The translations under genes were made by a program, and so were the position numbers. From NCBI GenBank assembly GCA_028641055.1, contig CM054057.1, positions 582,705,158 to 582,769,157 of the forward strand: DNA of 64,000 nucleotides, in the 5' to 3' direction. This stretch comes from Alopecurus myosuroides (lineage: Eukaryota; Streptophyta; Magnoliopsida; Poales; Poaceae). Positions 21,362 through 33,476 of this stretch are shown in pieces. Within the stretch, counting starts at the first letter, position 1. Every line of letters begins with the position of its first letter. The notes beneath the pieces are model-generated. The model was not told the origin of the DNA and made no database searches. It worked only from the letters and a program-made list of their open reading frames with translations.

Positions 21362-21620
21362 ATTGGTCCCGGTTCATGGACTGAACCAGGACAAATGTTC
21401 ATGCGCGTGCCACGTGGCATGTGGCTAGGCATTGGTCCCGGTCCGTGGCACGAGCCGGGACCGATATGTCCCCCACGAACCGGGACCAATGCCCCCAGGC
21501 GATTCCTGTTGCCCCGGACGCACGAACCGGGACCAAAGCATGGCATTTGTCCCGGATTCGGTTGCAACCGGGACAGCTGCCCCCTGGCCCCCTGGACGAG
21601 AGGGGTTGTTTCCACTAGTG
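21362..21620. repeat. Right subterminal palindromes and terminal repeat of the 7.5-kb CACTA
   Basis: At least six GGTCCCGG/CCGGGACC motifs in both orientations lie directly upstream of the TNP2 TATA box and end at the terminal repeat 21607-21620. A repressor binding here would control both transposition and TNP2 transcription, as TNPA does in En/Spm (inference). Confidence 0.85.
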
Positions 21621-22290
21621 ATGGTAACTCCACGAGGGCTTGGCACAACTATGGATGGTGAGTTGTCAGCTGGGTCAGCGCATCCGAGAGGGGATGGTTG
21701 GACTTTATGCCGGGGCGGCGGCCTACGGCATGGTGTGGCAGCTGTGATATGCAGTAAGTGGTCATGTTTAGCTCAGGGTATATGCAACTAAGTCGTGTGG
21801 CGTTGTCAGGGTAGCGGCCCTAGAAGATGTGCCAATTCAGTGTGCAGCACACGTTGGACTAATGGATGTCGAGGCGGCAGCCTCGTGAGTTTCGCAGCTT
21901 TGAGGCATCAAAATTGTGTCATATGGACGACGAGGTTGCTCTCGACATTGCTTGTCCATGCATCGGTCAATGCTTTTGTGGCATGGTCACCTTTGTGAGA
22001 GCGTCTTGGGCCTGCTCCTCTTATAGCAGGTACGACTTCTTCTCTTCGACAGTGGTGGGGGTTCAGCTGGTTTGGTTGAGTGAGTCACCGTTGGTTATGT
22101 CCGTGTGGTTTCCATCCTTTTTTGGTCTCTGATGTGTCGTCGAGGAGTGGGGGTGTGGCCCTGTGATGTTGGTGTTTGGGTCGGCTTGGCCCTGATTGCA
22201 TTGGGTTTAGCCCACTTTCCCGCTAAATATGGGCACCTTCTTCTTAATTATGGACAAGGCAATGGTTTTGACTTCATTTAAAAAATGATA
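21621..22290 (+). other. GC-rich to A-tailed segment, probable 3' end of a dispersed retroposon
   Basis: The stretch has no intact gene. Its end (GGGCACCTTCTTCTTAATTATGG, GACTTCATTTAAAAAATG) resembles the A-tailed 3' ends of a dispersed grass retroposon, and its start resembles 11690-11740. The 7.5-kb CACTA lies immediately to its left, so the original element was split by that insertion. Classification is uncertain. Confidence 0.4.
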
Positions 22291-22640
22291 GATGTACCGA
22301 CTATTTTTTTATTAATAAAATAAATATATTAATATCATAAAGATACCAATCAGCCTCTGCACGAACAAGATGCACAAAGCGAAAAAAGAAAATAAAAAAA
22401 GAGAAAAAGTACCATGTCATGGTGATTAACCTAGACTACAAAGAGGTTCTCCATAATCAACACATCAAAAACAAAAATAATTCACAATCGTCATCGTTCG
22501 ATCGAAGATTTTAGGTTTTTATTCTGGAGAAAGTCCGAATTTCCAAACCAATGTCTTCAACAAGGCCATTGTCAGGTACAATCAATAAAGGCCAAACCTT
22601 GAGGTTTCACCCTTGAAACCATGACTCGAGTCACCGTTGG
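22290..22640. repeat. Dispersed-repeat segment related to 47440-47700
   Basis: TATATTAATATCA followed by AGATACCAATCAGCCTCTGC and later TTTCACCCTTGAA are shared with the segment at 47440-47630 (TATATTAATATCACGGAGATAC, GACCTCTGCAACAACGC, TTTTCACCCTGAA). Both would be the 3' part of the same unclassified element in minus orientation. No gene is visible. Confidence 0.5.
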
Positions 22641-22649
22641 GTTTTCAAA

Positions 22650-24110
22650 ATCATATAGCTTGCACACCATGATGTTTTCAGAGTAAGGAGCAACAAACAC
22701 AATCTGATCCTTAAATCTCATCTTGCTACAAACAACATACATGTATGTCTTTCTCTTGCACCTACAAGACCTACCATTCCTTCTAGACCTATTCTATTAA
22801 CATAAAATACACATGGTACACCGTGTTCTATATTTATATTTGCTTTCAAATAATCTTGCATGATATCACGTTTTTAATCTCGATGTTATTCCTGCCTCTG
22901 TTAGCTATGATTTTTCATTATGATATTATGTTTCAACCAAGTAAAATGAGTCATTGTACAAAGCACATAACTCCCACGAAGTGTTCTCTTCTTGCATTTA
23001 CCATAATCATCCTGGTTCATTCCATAAGTTGGATTATCACGTGATAACTTTAATTCCAATTTGCTGCCTAGCTAGTTATTAAAAAGCACATATTTTTCTT
23101 TTCTTTCCTAGATAAAATAAGTATGACATGCTCATTCGTTAGGAAACGTTAATTTATAATCTCACCAAAGCCCCTACAAGCCAATAACTCACTTTTGGTG
23201 CCACAATATATGTACCTTTTTCGTGAGTTACTATGACATTTATCCATTCCATTTAGCTACCGTCTAGTGTGTTGCATATATTATATATATGTGCTTGCAT
23301 TCTTTGTTGTTTATAGTGATCCGCTTGATAGAATAGCTCCCATTCATCGTGGTTCAATGTGACCAGCCAGGAAGAAGTATATCATAAGTAGATCAAGTCA
23401 AAGAAAGATAAATAGATAATTTATCTCAAGGGAGATAAATAACCATGGATATACTCTAGAGATAATCTCTTGATGGTTTTTTCTTTAAACTAAACGATAA
23501 TTGTTCCACACGTGAAAATTATCACCGATATGTTAGACTTGGGAGGCTTGAGGAAACAGTGGGAGACTTGAGGAGATAGTCAGCTTGTACTTGCCTTTTG
23601 TCTTGCGACACATCTGTTTTGTATCATTTCCCAATGGTGGCGCAATGCACGACTTGATGGGGAAGGACAAGATATTCAAATCAAGGGTAATTAGAGTTTG
23701 CTTATGTAGAGAGATTACCAACCCTCTTAGTTTAATGTCAAATTTTAGCTTCCCAATTTTCGGGAAAGCTTGAAATATTAGCTATAGAGACTTACTATTC
23801 CCTCCGTATCAAAATATAAGATGTTTTAGCATTTTGTAGATATAATGTATCTAGACATGTTTTAGTGTGTAGATTCATATGCATGTTACACTAAAACATG
23901 TCTAGGTACATATTGTTTAGGAAATGCTAAAACATCTTATATTTCGATACGGAGGGAGTACTAAATAGCTTTCCTAATCTTTAAAATGAATAAATTATTG
24001 GCAATATTTGGTCACACCAAAATAATTATCGACAAATCAATCATACCCTACAATTTTTTTCTATGTACACCTCATTGATTATGCCATTAGTTTCTTAAGA
24101 GACGATCCCT
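22650..24110. repeat. Local backbone repeat, copy b (carries a Stowaway insertion)
   Basis: This block aligns, with many substitutions and small indels, to 24630-26010. Shared stretches in the same order include CTTGCACAC(C/A)ATGAT, TCTTCTTGCATT, CAAGCCGATAACTCAC-like, TTGTTCCACAC and TTTTGGTCACACCAAAAT. No convincing coding region is present. The only large difference is the 161-bp Stowaway at 23798-23958. Confidence 0.75.
23798..23958. mobile_element. Stowaway MITE (Tc1/mariner), 161 bp, TA duplication
   Basis: The ends TTCCCTCCGTATC and GATACGGAGGGAG form inverted repeats that continue inward over most of the element, so it can fold into one long hairpin. It is flanked by TA at 23796-23797 and 23959-23960. 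The CTCCCTCCG-type terminus is the hallmark of grass Stowaways. The paralogous block at about 25865-25880 lacks the insertion. Confidence 0.95.
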
Positions 24111-24610
24111 ATTTTTCGTGGCTTGAGACTAAGGGCATGTATAATGATCTTATCTTAGCAATGCCACATAAGGCAATTGCTGAGCTGGCGGGAAGAGAAA
24201 CGAAAAAATATGTTAGAGCATCACCAGCCATTGAATCCCCCCCAACGCCTAAACTTGGCAAAAAGGTGGTCCAAAACGTGTTTGCAGGCGCTATTTGGTG
24301 TCTCAGCGAGTACAACTTCTCAGCCTTTGCCCATCCCAAGCAAAAAGCTATCTCACAAACATTTTATGTGGACCAGAAAAAAATATACGTGGAGTGACCT
24401 GATTGGGTGTTTCTTCCCCCAACCCCCCAAGATCCCCCAGTGCCCTGGGTTTGGCTTGGGCAACTACATATTTTTTTCACGAGGAGACTCGCGATCTTAT
24501 TAAACGACGCATCCCGAGATTTCTCAGTGTGAATAAAAAGAAAATGTTGGATGGTGCTAGTGGGATAGATGAATCTACATATAAAATTTCAACCCATTGA
24601 GTTGCTTAAT
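24110..24610. other. Intervening sequence, possible degenerate MITE, no gene
   Basis: The stretch includes AAGGGCATGTATAATGAT and TTAGAGCATCACCAGCC, phrases common in small grass DNA elements, but no clear terminal repeats or duplication were found. No credible coding region is present. Confidence 0.3.
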
Positions 24611-26050
24611 TAGATAAACTATGTCTCAACAACATATATCTTGCACACAATGATCTGTTCAAAGTAAAAAAATACAAACGCAATCCGATCACTTAAATTT
24701 CATCTCGCTACAAACAATATATGGGTGTGTCTTGCTCTTGCACCAATGAGACCTCCTGATTAATTTAAAGGACTATACTATTAACATAGCTTACACATGT
24801 TACAATAGGTTCTTGACATCTATTTGCTTTAAAATCATGCATGATATCATGTTTATCATTTCTACATTATTTCTACCTCTTATAGAGATGCTAAATATCT
24901 ACTATTTAATTATGATCTTCCGTTCCAACCAAGTCACGTGGGTTGATTTAAAAAACTATACACTGCCATGAAATGTTTTCTTCTTGCATTAATCATATTC
25001 ATCATGGCTATCTACATAAAGTTGATTTCCACATGCCACTTCAATTCCAACTTCATACCTAGGTAGCTAGTTATTATAAAATACATTGTTGTTTTTGTTT
25101 GTTTCTAGGATAAATGATAAAATATGTATGACATGCTCACTTAGTAGGATATGCGAAAGTATAAGCTCACCGAAACACCTACAAGCCGATAACTCACCTT
25201 CGGTGCTACATAACTATCTACCTTGTCGACGAGTTATTATCACCTTATATTCATTACGAGTTGTGGTTTACTGTGTTTCATATATATAGCATACATATGC
25301 TCCCATTCGCATGATTAACTGGACATAATAGCTCCCATGAATCATGGTTTACAGTAATCTCATAGACGGAAGTAGATCGAGTTTCTTTTCCTGTCCCTTC
25401 GCCCTTCTAGTTATTTGGAAGAATCAAATGACTTTTCCTGTCCCTTCGCCCTTCTAGTTGCATTGATTCGGGGGAACGGAACCGTCTACCGGTTGGGAAG
25501 ACAAGATAAATACATCAATAATCTCAAGGGTACTAACCTCCATGGCGTACTCTCGAGAACATTCCGCTTCGTGGTTTTTCTGTGAACTGAACCATCTATT
25601 GTTCCACACATCTAAACCATATATGTTACACTTGGGAGGTTTTAGGAAAAAATCAGCTTGCGGTCGCCTTAGGTCTTGCAACATATCACTTTGTATCATT
25701 TCCAAATTGTGGCGCATTGTACGGTGTGGCATTTAACAATAAGAGATTCACATCAAGGATAATCAGAGTCATCTTACCTAGAGATAATACCAATCAGCTT
25801 GGTTTGATATCAAAAGTTTGGCTTGCCAATGTTCGGGTAAGCCTAAAATATTATCTTTCGATAGTCGAGTACTAAATAGAATTCCTAATGTCCACAAAAT
25901 ACCAATTATCGGTAAGTTTTGGTCACACCAAAATATTATTTGTGAATCGGTCACATCCTAGCTACAACTTAGTGATTATGCCATTAGTCTATTAAAAGAC
26001 AACCCATCATTTCCATAGCTTGATACTAATGAATAGTTTCATATAATTCT
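24610..26050. repeat. Local backbone repeat, copy c (uninterrupted)
   Basis: This is a direct diverged duplicate of 22650-24110, offset about 1.95 kb. It shows the pre-insertion state of the Stowaway site (GAGTACTAAATAG near 25868). No gene is visible. Confidence 0.75.
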
Positions 26051-26850
26051 CATATGTCAGTGAAATCGAGATGGATGATTTGCCGGATGCATTGTGTCAT
26101 GTGGACATGCGTGTCTTCAATCCATATTGTTCATGTATTTCCATGCGGTAGGACGATCGATCATATTGAAGGAGGAACCCGGGTAGTATTCTTCTATCAT
26201 GTATCATACTCCATGCGTAGGAATCAATGCCTTTGAATGAGAAAAGATATAGGCGATGGAGACCCACGCATATGGTTCGATCGACAGCTCCGTCACTCTG
26301 ACAAGCATCTCTGAATGCAGTTGTCATGAGCGGTGGTGGATGCAGGATTAAAGCCTAGCTAGGTGGTTCCAAACTCAATGTTAATAGTTTAAAATAGCTT
26401 GGACAAAGAGTTTTGACACATGTAATACACAATTACACATAGAATTAGACCAAGTGCTACAAGATTAAGAAAACTGCATTTTTTATGGGCTGCCATGGCA
26501 TCCCCACTGGATACGCTCCTGGTCATGAGCATGCGAGAATGCAGATACTAAATATGGCATGATGATCAAGGTGGAGTTTTATTTGGTGTGACACAAAATC
26601 AGTTATAAAGATACAATCTAACTTCCGATGGAGCAGGGCGAGACCCCCGTTGCCAGAGCCCTACGCTGAGTGGACCAGCTTGTAAGCCGCCACACAGGAC
26701 AAGTCACAGGATATAAATCCCCGGCGGTGTAAACTCACCCAATTATAGACAAGATTTTATTGTTGGCTTGAGATTTCTCGATTTCCTTTTAGAAGGGCTT
26801 CCATATTGAAATCTCGTATTGTGATCTTGTTTTAGTTTATCCTTCTATAG
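26050..26850. other. Non-coding AT-rich stretch
   Basis: I see no gene, terminal repeat or tandem repeat that I can support here. Confidence 0.4.
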
Positions 26851-28112
26851 TGTATTGTGGGATGCCACCTGACACACCAATGACCGTCGACCATGGAGAC
26901 TGCAAGTACATGTGTTCTTTAAGAAGTAGGGAATGCGGTTACCATCGAGCCTCAAGTGCCACCTCAGACACCGACGACGGGATTGTCAAATCAAAAAAAA
27001 AATCAAGTTGTTTATGGAGTGAGTGTATATCCTTACCTCAGCTCAGTATGGTGGGCAGGACGCAAACGGTCACGTGGACACACGGGGATATGAATAACAG
27101 AGGAGACAAGGCAACCCTGAAGCAAAGAACATAGTCAAACAAATAGAGACGGTTTCAGGCAAAGAATGCATTTTTTTCTTCAAGTGTAGCGAATACATCA
27201 CACGTTGAGCTGAGAAACGGACACTCTAGCTACTTATCCATACAAGTTTTCACCGGCCACATAAACCGGCATGGGCATCAACACGTTTTATCATTCTATC
27301 CTATGCACATAAGCCTGGGTGAATTCACCTTGAACACCCAGAAATATAGCAACAGGTTGTAGGCCGACACAAAGTGTTCACATTGTGGTATAGATACACA
27401 TCATGTTAAGTTAACAACGATTTTTAAATTATCCATGTATACCGATTATATGCATGGTCATACTCTTCTTCTGCATAAATACCTTTGAAAGTTGGAAGTT
27501 TATTTGAAATTAAAAATATTTATGTGGTTCCTACAACGCAAAATCATTCTTACAAAAGATAATTTGGTTAAGAGAAACTAGACAACGTGTAAAAAAATGT
27601 GTGTTTTGTGATTCTGATTAGAAGGTGTATCACCTTTTTATCTCTTATAACATTGCTAGGCATATTTGGAGATTGCTTCATTTCATGTTTAGCATAGCAC
27701 AACCTACTAGTGTTGATCATATGCTTGGTCATTGGCTGCAAGGGATAGACAAGAAAACTAAAACCCGCATTCAAATTGGAACTTGTGTTTTTCTGTAGGC
27801 TATTTGGAACTGTAGTAATGATGTTGTTTTTAACAAATCGAAAGATGCTAATTTTTTGGAGGTTGTTCACCAAGCCACATATTGGATTCACACGTGGTCG
27901 TTACTTCTTCCATTGGAGCAACTCATCCTGGACTAAAAAAGAACTCATTCTTGGTGCTACAATCTATCCACATTGTCAACTTCTTTATTTCTTCTTATCT
28001 CTCATCTAGTGTGTGTGCATATATACCCTCCGTCCTGGTATACCATTTATTTAGGATATTTCTCATCCAAAATGGTATAATGTAGTGATAATATAGCCCG
28101 AGAAGCATACCA
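26850..28112. repeat. Local backbone repeat, copy d (first part), with LINE fragment
   Basis: TGCCACCTCAGACACCGACGACGG (26953) and GAAGCAAAGAACATAGTCA (27118) match copy e at 33079 and 33266. The block with ATAAACCGGCATGGGCATCAAC and AACAGGTTGTAGGCCGACAC (27260-27370) matches copy f at 38130-39350. CTCATTCTTGGTGCTACA to GTAGTGATAATATAGCC (27946-28100) matches 39430-39590. The copy continues after the CACTA insertion at 29349. A LINE fragment occupies 27480-27970. Confidence 0.65.
27480..27900 (+). pseudogene. LINE 3' coding fragment (zf-RVT domain)
   Basis: On the plus strand, LKIFMWFLQRKIILTKDNL is followed, after small frame changes, by CVFCDSD, YHLFI, ARHIWRLLHFMF and DHMLGHWLQGIDKKTKTRIQ. 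This is the zinc-binding C-terminal region of a plant L1 ORF2, comparable to 5157-5520 on the other strand. It contains stops and frame breaks. Confidence 0.7.
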
Positions 28113-29345
28113 CACTAGTAGGAAAAGGCTTACCAGTGACGAATATAGTATAGCCGCCAGTGGTAAGAGGTTACCGCTGGCGAACCACCGCTGGCTATTT
28201 AGTTACCGTTGGCGAACACCTTAGCTAGTTCGTCAGTGGTAAGTTTGAAATATTGAAAATTCAAAATAAATGTTTTCGCATTTTTTTTCAAAATTTTAAA
28301 ACATTTGAATTGGGGAACATTTAATCACGATGTAGAAATTTTTTCCTTTATTTCAATTTTAGTTGTCCACTTCCCGTTTGGTCACCCATCCTTCCACTAC
28401 TCTAGCCATAACACGCTTAACTTCTAGTTCCATCCCTATGAGCTACCTACGAACAACTCATTCTTTCTTGTAAGTATAGTACTATCAATGCTCTTAACTA
28501 TTGGACCATAGTGTCACACGACTTCACTTTTTTGGTTAAAAAGATTATTTAAGTAAACAAAAATGAATAAGCAGTGATAATCTTGAAATCAAATAGCAAT
28601 AAAATAAATTAAAATATTTTTTGAAATTTGTCATTTAATATTGAATAATTCATATCCACAAATCCATAATTACAAATTCGACAAATGATATGTTTAAATT
28701 GATCAGAAAAATACGAGAAATCCAAATATGACATCCGTATCATCTTTTCTTAAAAAAATATTTTTTTTGAATTTTGAATTGTTTTCATTAATTTGATTTT
28801 GTAGGAAAATTTCGTCTACCTTAAATAACTTTTTTTCCTTTTTAAATTTGACGATTCTGTGAAAACCTGACTGGGTAAACCTTGGTGAGGTCGGATAAAT
28901 TTCTATACCAACTAGACACTAAACCCTACCCACAGATCAAATGATTTTTATATTTTGAACATTTTATCATTTTCATTTAGGTTTTAGAAAACTAAAAAAA
29001 AGCAGTCCACCGGGGGGGTGTGTGGAGCGAAAAAAATCCAATTGTACCGTTGGCGAACAAAAAAGTGGTTGGCCGTCGGTATGTTTAACGCTGACGAACA
29101 GGTATGTTGGGCAGCGGTAATAATAGCGCTGCTGAACCAGCCCCCTGTTCGCCAGCGCTAAGGTAGGTAGCGCTAGCGAACCAGCCCCATGTTCGCCAGC
29201 GCTAAGGTAGGCCGCGCGTACCCCCACACCCACCGTTACCTCTGTCGAACACAGATTCCTGTTGCCCAGCGGTAATAGCGTCGGCGAACTTATAGCTATG
29301 TTCGCCAGCGGTAAGGTGGTGGCTATAGGCTATTTCCTACTAGTG
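28113..29345. mobile_element. Non-autonomous CACTA element, 1,233 bp, target duplication CCA
   Basis: Inverted ends CACTAGTAGGAAA are perfect over 13 bp, flanked by CCA at 28110-28112 and 29346-29348. Both ends hold TACCGCTGGCGAAC/GTTCGCCAGCG subterminal motifs (28140-28245 and 29045-29315). The middle is AT-rich and has no gene. It interrupts copy d of the local repeat: the left flank matches 39430-39595 and the right flank matches 39635-39775. Confidence 0.95.
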
Positions 29346-29629
29346 CCAACTCAACTTATATATAGATTTTTTTCAAAGTTAGCTAGCCACCCTGAACACT
29401 ATACTCCTCCATTATGTGAATTCTCCTTAAAGAGGAGTTATCAAATATCTTTCGAGGCTATGAAAAACATATGGTATGCTACACACACGCACAATATCGC
29501 AAATATGTGGATTGGCAGGCATTAGGGCGGTATTAGATAGTAGCTACGAGAGAACCTGTGGTGAATCTACTCGATCTCCCCCATGCATTGTTTCATGATG
29601 CTGCAAAGGACATCGAGAAAGGTGTGGAA

Positions 29630-30700
29630 AATGAACTACCTTGGCATACCTCTACATACTACAAAGGTCAGAAACATGATTTCCATGTGTTAATTGACAA
29701 GGTCAAGAACATGCTCGCCTCTTGCAAAACTCACATGCTTACACATGGAGTGAGGCTTATTTTTGTATAGTCGCTTCTAAGTGAAATTTCCATCTTCTAA
29801 TTGCTATCCATGGAACCACCTGCATGGGTATTGAAGGCCATCGACAAGGTTAGGCGAACTTTTTGTGGAACTGAATTGAAGTGGTTGAAGAGGGCAAATT
29901 GCTGGTTAATTGGTCTACGGTCTACCAACCGAAATCTGCCGGAGGACTAGGAATTCTAGATCTGGATATCCTTAGCAAAGCGTTTTGCACTCGATGTGAG
30001 TGGAACCCGTGTGCTGGTGATAAGAGGCCATATGGTGCGAGCTTGCGACTCCAGTGAACGAGGAAATCAGAGATATATTCAACACTACCGCCATGGTCAT
30101 TTTAGGAAACGGAGAACATGCCATGGTTTTTTCAAACAAATGGATCAACGGGAAATCCATCAAAGACATAGCCCAAGGTGTTTATGAAATCATAGATCCT
30201 ATGATCAGAGCCAAAATAATGATCGCCCAAGTACTCAATGTGGGAGTCTAGATTCAGAACATAAAAAAACCGCTAACGACCGACGTGTTTATGCAAATGC
30301 TGGTAGTTTCAGACGAATGTTAGGTGGTGCAACTATGTTCGGCTACGAAGTATATATGGATTTTTTCATGGGAAACCAAAGGCTTTTTTACCACTAAATC
30401 TATGTATGAGACACATTTCAAGACCATTGTCGTCTATGATGTCGCGGAGGCATTTGGAAATCTTGGGCTCCTACGAAGTGTAAGTTGGCTATGTGCCTAT
30501 TTGTTCGTGAGAGAGTTTGGACAACAGATGGTCTAAAAAGAAAGCCCCTCCTCACCCCTAGTAATTGTTCCTTACATAATTTGGGGCTAAGTTCTATGTT
30601 TGGTAAATTTTGGAAATGTTTCACCGTCTACGAAATCCAATCTATAAGGGACATCTTCGATAAAATCCTCAACAAACCAATATTAGCATAGACCATATAA
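29630..30700 (+). pseudogene. LINE ORF2 fragment (after RT catalytic box to zf-RVT), degenerate
   Basis: In order on the plus strand: NYLGIPLHTTK (29632), HVLIDKVKNMLASCKTHMLT and RLIFV (29679-29768), MEPPAWVLKAIDKVRRTF (29809), a block equivalent to the usual GGLGILDL segment (29930-29960), NEEIRDIFNTTAMVILGNGE and WINGKSIKDIA (30055-30180), then a zf-RVT-like start with CLFVRERVWTTDGLKRK (30490-30550). Several frames and stops are involved. The order matches plant L1 ORF2 between the RT domain and its C-terminus. It is separate from 27480-27900, which would be its downstream part but lies upstream. Confidence 0.75.
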
Positions 30701-31141
30701 AAAACGAGGCAACCCATCTGGCGTCATCCCGTGCAGGGAAACTGGCCTCCATGATGCTTAAGGCTGGCCATGGAGCTCTTTCTTTCTGTGCGGCTTGGAT
30801 TTCTTGGCCGCGCTAGGCATAGGTCGGCCTAGCCTGCCCTTTTGAGGTCCCCTCGTGGACCGTCCAATCAAACCAGTGCGCCGTACGATTGCCATCCAAT
30901 AGTCATCCCGCGAGGGAACAGTAACACAACAAATTCAAAAGGTGCAACAAAACAAGGCATCATTTCTACCCCCCTCCGAAAAACTCTTTGGTGATGGAGT
31001 GCCCTGCACGGTAACGCTACGGCGGTCGCATCGCCGAACCATAACTGACCTACGTAACACTGGAGAAGCGCCACCGTCGAGCCATGGCTCACTTTCTCCG
31101 CGACATCCTGTTCCCGGAGGAGCGATGTTGTATAAGATCTA
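30700..31141. other. Intervening sequence, no gene recognised
   Basis: The sequence is moderately GC-rich. It may hold the 5' region of the FAR1-like locus that follows, but nothing supports a specific promoter. Confidence 0.3.
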
Positions 31142-32340
31142 GGCATGCCCAATCCCCACCACACCAAGCTAATTTCGACCCCCGATGAGCTCCGCCTGAC
31201 AGGCACCTCCTGCGAGGTTTCAGAATCCTCGTGTGGTATTCCCGATGTCTGCGCAAGCTTTTCCCGGCAGTGACAAGGTAAATGCCGTCTGATTTCCCTC
31301 GAAGTTGCAATGCAACAATAGTTTCCAATTTTGTTGCTATGTATTGGAGTAGAATGTGCAGTATAGAAAATAAAAAATTGTTGCAAAGTAAACAACCAAT
31401 TCTTCAATTTGGGCACTTATTGCAACAATTGTTTCATATCCTGAAATATGGTGCTAACACGTAGCGTAATTTTTGTATTTATTTTTTAAATTGTTGTTTT
31501 GTGAACTTCTATAGGTTTATTAGAAAACTTATAAATGTTGATGCAAAGAAACATGAAAAATTGTTTAATAGAGAACTACTAAAATGTTGCAGAAAACATG
31601 TTCTAGTAGGAACATGATACAAAAATAAGAAGTTATGTTGTATGCTATAGTTCACATGTAGAAACAAGAAAAGAACAAAAAAAAAAGAACACTGACCACT
31701 TGTTTATTTTTTCAACAGCGTTTTGCGGATAACTTTGCCAAATTAGATGTTCTCTTTGATGATAACAATTCAGTCAGTTTTGAAGATGAAACAAATGCAG
31801 AATACAAAACATCTTATGTTGCGAGAGACGGTAATGATGGAAACATTGATGAGGATGTGACATTACAACTGGTCGTACAATTTTTTTTTTTTGGAATAAC
31901 TTTTGATGATCCTGAGAAAGCACATAAATTATATAATGAATTTTCTTACAAGATGGGATTTGGCACACAGATTGCTAGGTCAAAAAACAGCCGCAAGAAG
32001 GGGCAAGTGAAGATTGTGATCAACAAAACATTTAACGTGTACATACATGGAAGACAATTCATACGTTTATAACTACTAAGAGCAAATCGGGTAGTGTTGT
32101 GACGTCACAAGGTGCATCAAGGGACATAAGCACTAAAAGTAAGGACAAAAACAAACTGGTTGTGCGATGTAAATGTTGGACACACGTAAGAGGAAAAATA
32201 TGTTGCGACACAACTGTAAGGCACACATCATTGTATCATTGCAGAAAGGCGCTACACGATCACAATGTTCATAGATGAACACACCACCCGATGGTAAAGC
32301 AACTTGGTCGGCCTAGATACTACCGGTCATATTGAAAAAT
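31142..32340 (+). pseudogene. FAR1-like gene remnant (FAR1 DNA-binding domain)
   Basis: A possible first exon (31155-31276, with TPDELRLTGTSCEVSESSCG) ends near a donor-like GTAAAT at 31279, with a stop just before it. After an intron-like AT-rich stretch, an acceptor (TTTTTCAACAG at about 31720) leads into an exon reading RFADNFAKLDVLFDDNNSV, then GITFDDPEKAHKLYNEFSYK and GFGTQIARSKNSRKKG. These match the WRKY-GCM1-type FAR1 DNA-binding domain. Beyond a frame change near 32035, degenerate WTHVRGKICC and LGRPRYYRSY segments follow. There are several stops and no MULE domain downstream. It could be the N-terminal part of a MULE (Jittery-like) element or of a FAR1-related host gene. Confidence 0.6.
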
Positions 32341-33050
32341 ATGTGAAAAAGACCGATAATTCCGTGACCGGAAGCGACTGTTGCCAGCCTAGGGTTGATT
32401 TGCTGGCGGAGCTCCTCGACCGGTCGCACCATTGCCACTGTTGGCACGTGAATCAGCACACTATTTAAGGCTTTTGGTATATTTAGCGCGCTAATCCACT
32501 TATAGTCACATTGCAGAAAACGCTATAGCGAAGTTATAGCGCGCTATTTAAAACTTTGCCTCGCGGTGAAATAAATATAAAATATTTGCACTGATTTTAA
32601 GTTTACTCCTCTAAACTTTTTGATGATCCACTAGGTGCGTTTTGGACGAGTGAAACAACTTTCTCCTCAATCCAATTTTGAGGGATCGGCTAGAGATGCC
32701 CTTATACTCAAGATCGAGCTGTAACATCATCCATGAAATTATTAATCCTTTAAAGCGTGATAGAATGTGGCACAAAATAAAGAAATCAGAGGACCTATAA
32801 TTCACTTATCGTATAGTTGACAATAGTAGATTAGGGAGGAAATAGTCCACCAGGTTGGTTTCAGCACCCGGTAGCTAGCCTAACAATCCACGAAGGCACA
32901 TCGAACGGCAAGACGCTCACTAATTTCCTACGCCTGCTAATCATCTCTTGCTCACTTTTCAGTTGGTTCTCATGTGGCCTCCATGACTCGTGTTAGATTC
33001 ATGCTGGAACCAATCCGGCCCTCTTTATATTCGCTTTGCACAAAACTGCG
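32340..33050. other. Non-coding stretch
   Basis: Only a short palindromic block (CGCTATAGCG and TATAGCGCGCTAT at about 32520-32550) stands out. No gene or element boundary can be supported. Confidence 0.35.
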
Positions 33051-33440
33051 ATCTATTAACACCATCGATTCAGTGATTCACGTGCCACCTCAGATACCGA
33101 CGACGGGGCCATAAAATCCATATAATTTAGTGCTGAAGGAGTACTGATAACCTCACACAAACCTCTGGCGAGCCTCACCTCTGCCCAGCATGGTGGGCAC
33201 GATCTACGTGAGCACATTTCTGCACGGGAGGAGAGAGGAAAAATTAAAGTAAAAGGCAACACTGAAGCAAAGAACATAGTCATACACATAAATCCGGCTG
33301 TGTGCATCATTTTGATGTAGAGGCCGGGGCAGAGGCTCCCATTTCTAAAAAAAAAAGTCATACACATAAATATCATTTCAGACAAGGACTGCCTTTATTT
33401 GTTTCTTCAACCGTAGCGGACAAAGCAAATGTCGAACCGA
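33050..33440. repeat. Local backbone repeat, copy e (with a tiny LINE insertion)
   Basis: TGCCACCTCAGATACCGACGACGG, CAGCATGGTGGGCA, GAAGCAAAGAACATAGTCA and TTTCAGACAAGGACTGCC are in the same order as in copy d (26953-27170). The two differ mainly by the insertion at 33295-33356. Confidence 0.75.
33295..33356 (+). mobile_element. 62-bp 5'-truncated LINE/retroposon insertion with 16-bp target duplication
   Basis: The insert contains GTAGAGGCCGGGGCAGAGGC and ends in an A-run, as grass LINE 3' ends do. It is flanked by AGTCATACACATAAAT at 33279-33294 and 33357-33372. Copy d of the backbone at about 27135-27150 lacks the insert. The size makes it one of the shortest credible LINE insertions. Confidence 0.9.
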
Positions 33441-33476
33441 GCAACAGATGGTCTATCTCCTTAATTAATCATATAA

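Larger units (their letters stand above)
14140..21620 (-). mobile_element. Complete CACTA element, 7,481 bp, target duplication ATG
   Basis: The ends are CACTAGTGGAAACA at 14140 and its inverted copy at 21620, perfect over 14 bp, flanked by ATG at 14137-14139 and 21621-21623. It carries a damaged TNP2 gene on the minus strand (21112-17785), a FAR1/MULE-derived fragment (17301-16531), and an accessory gene on the plus strand (14882-15877). No TNP1/Ulp1 gene is seen. Subterminal GTCCCGG-type repeats lie at both ends and also internally at 16190-16290. With TNP2 broken in at least four places it is non-autonomous. Confidence 0.95.

Noticed and set aside
29558..29770. Separate host gene starting at 29558
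   Set aside because: The downstream part (HVLIDKVKNMLASCKTHML, RLIFV) is standard LINE ORF2 sequence continuing into 29809-30700.
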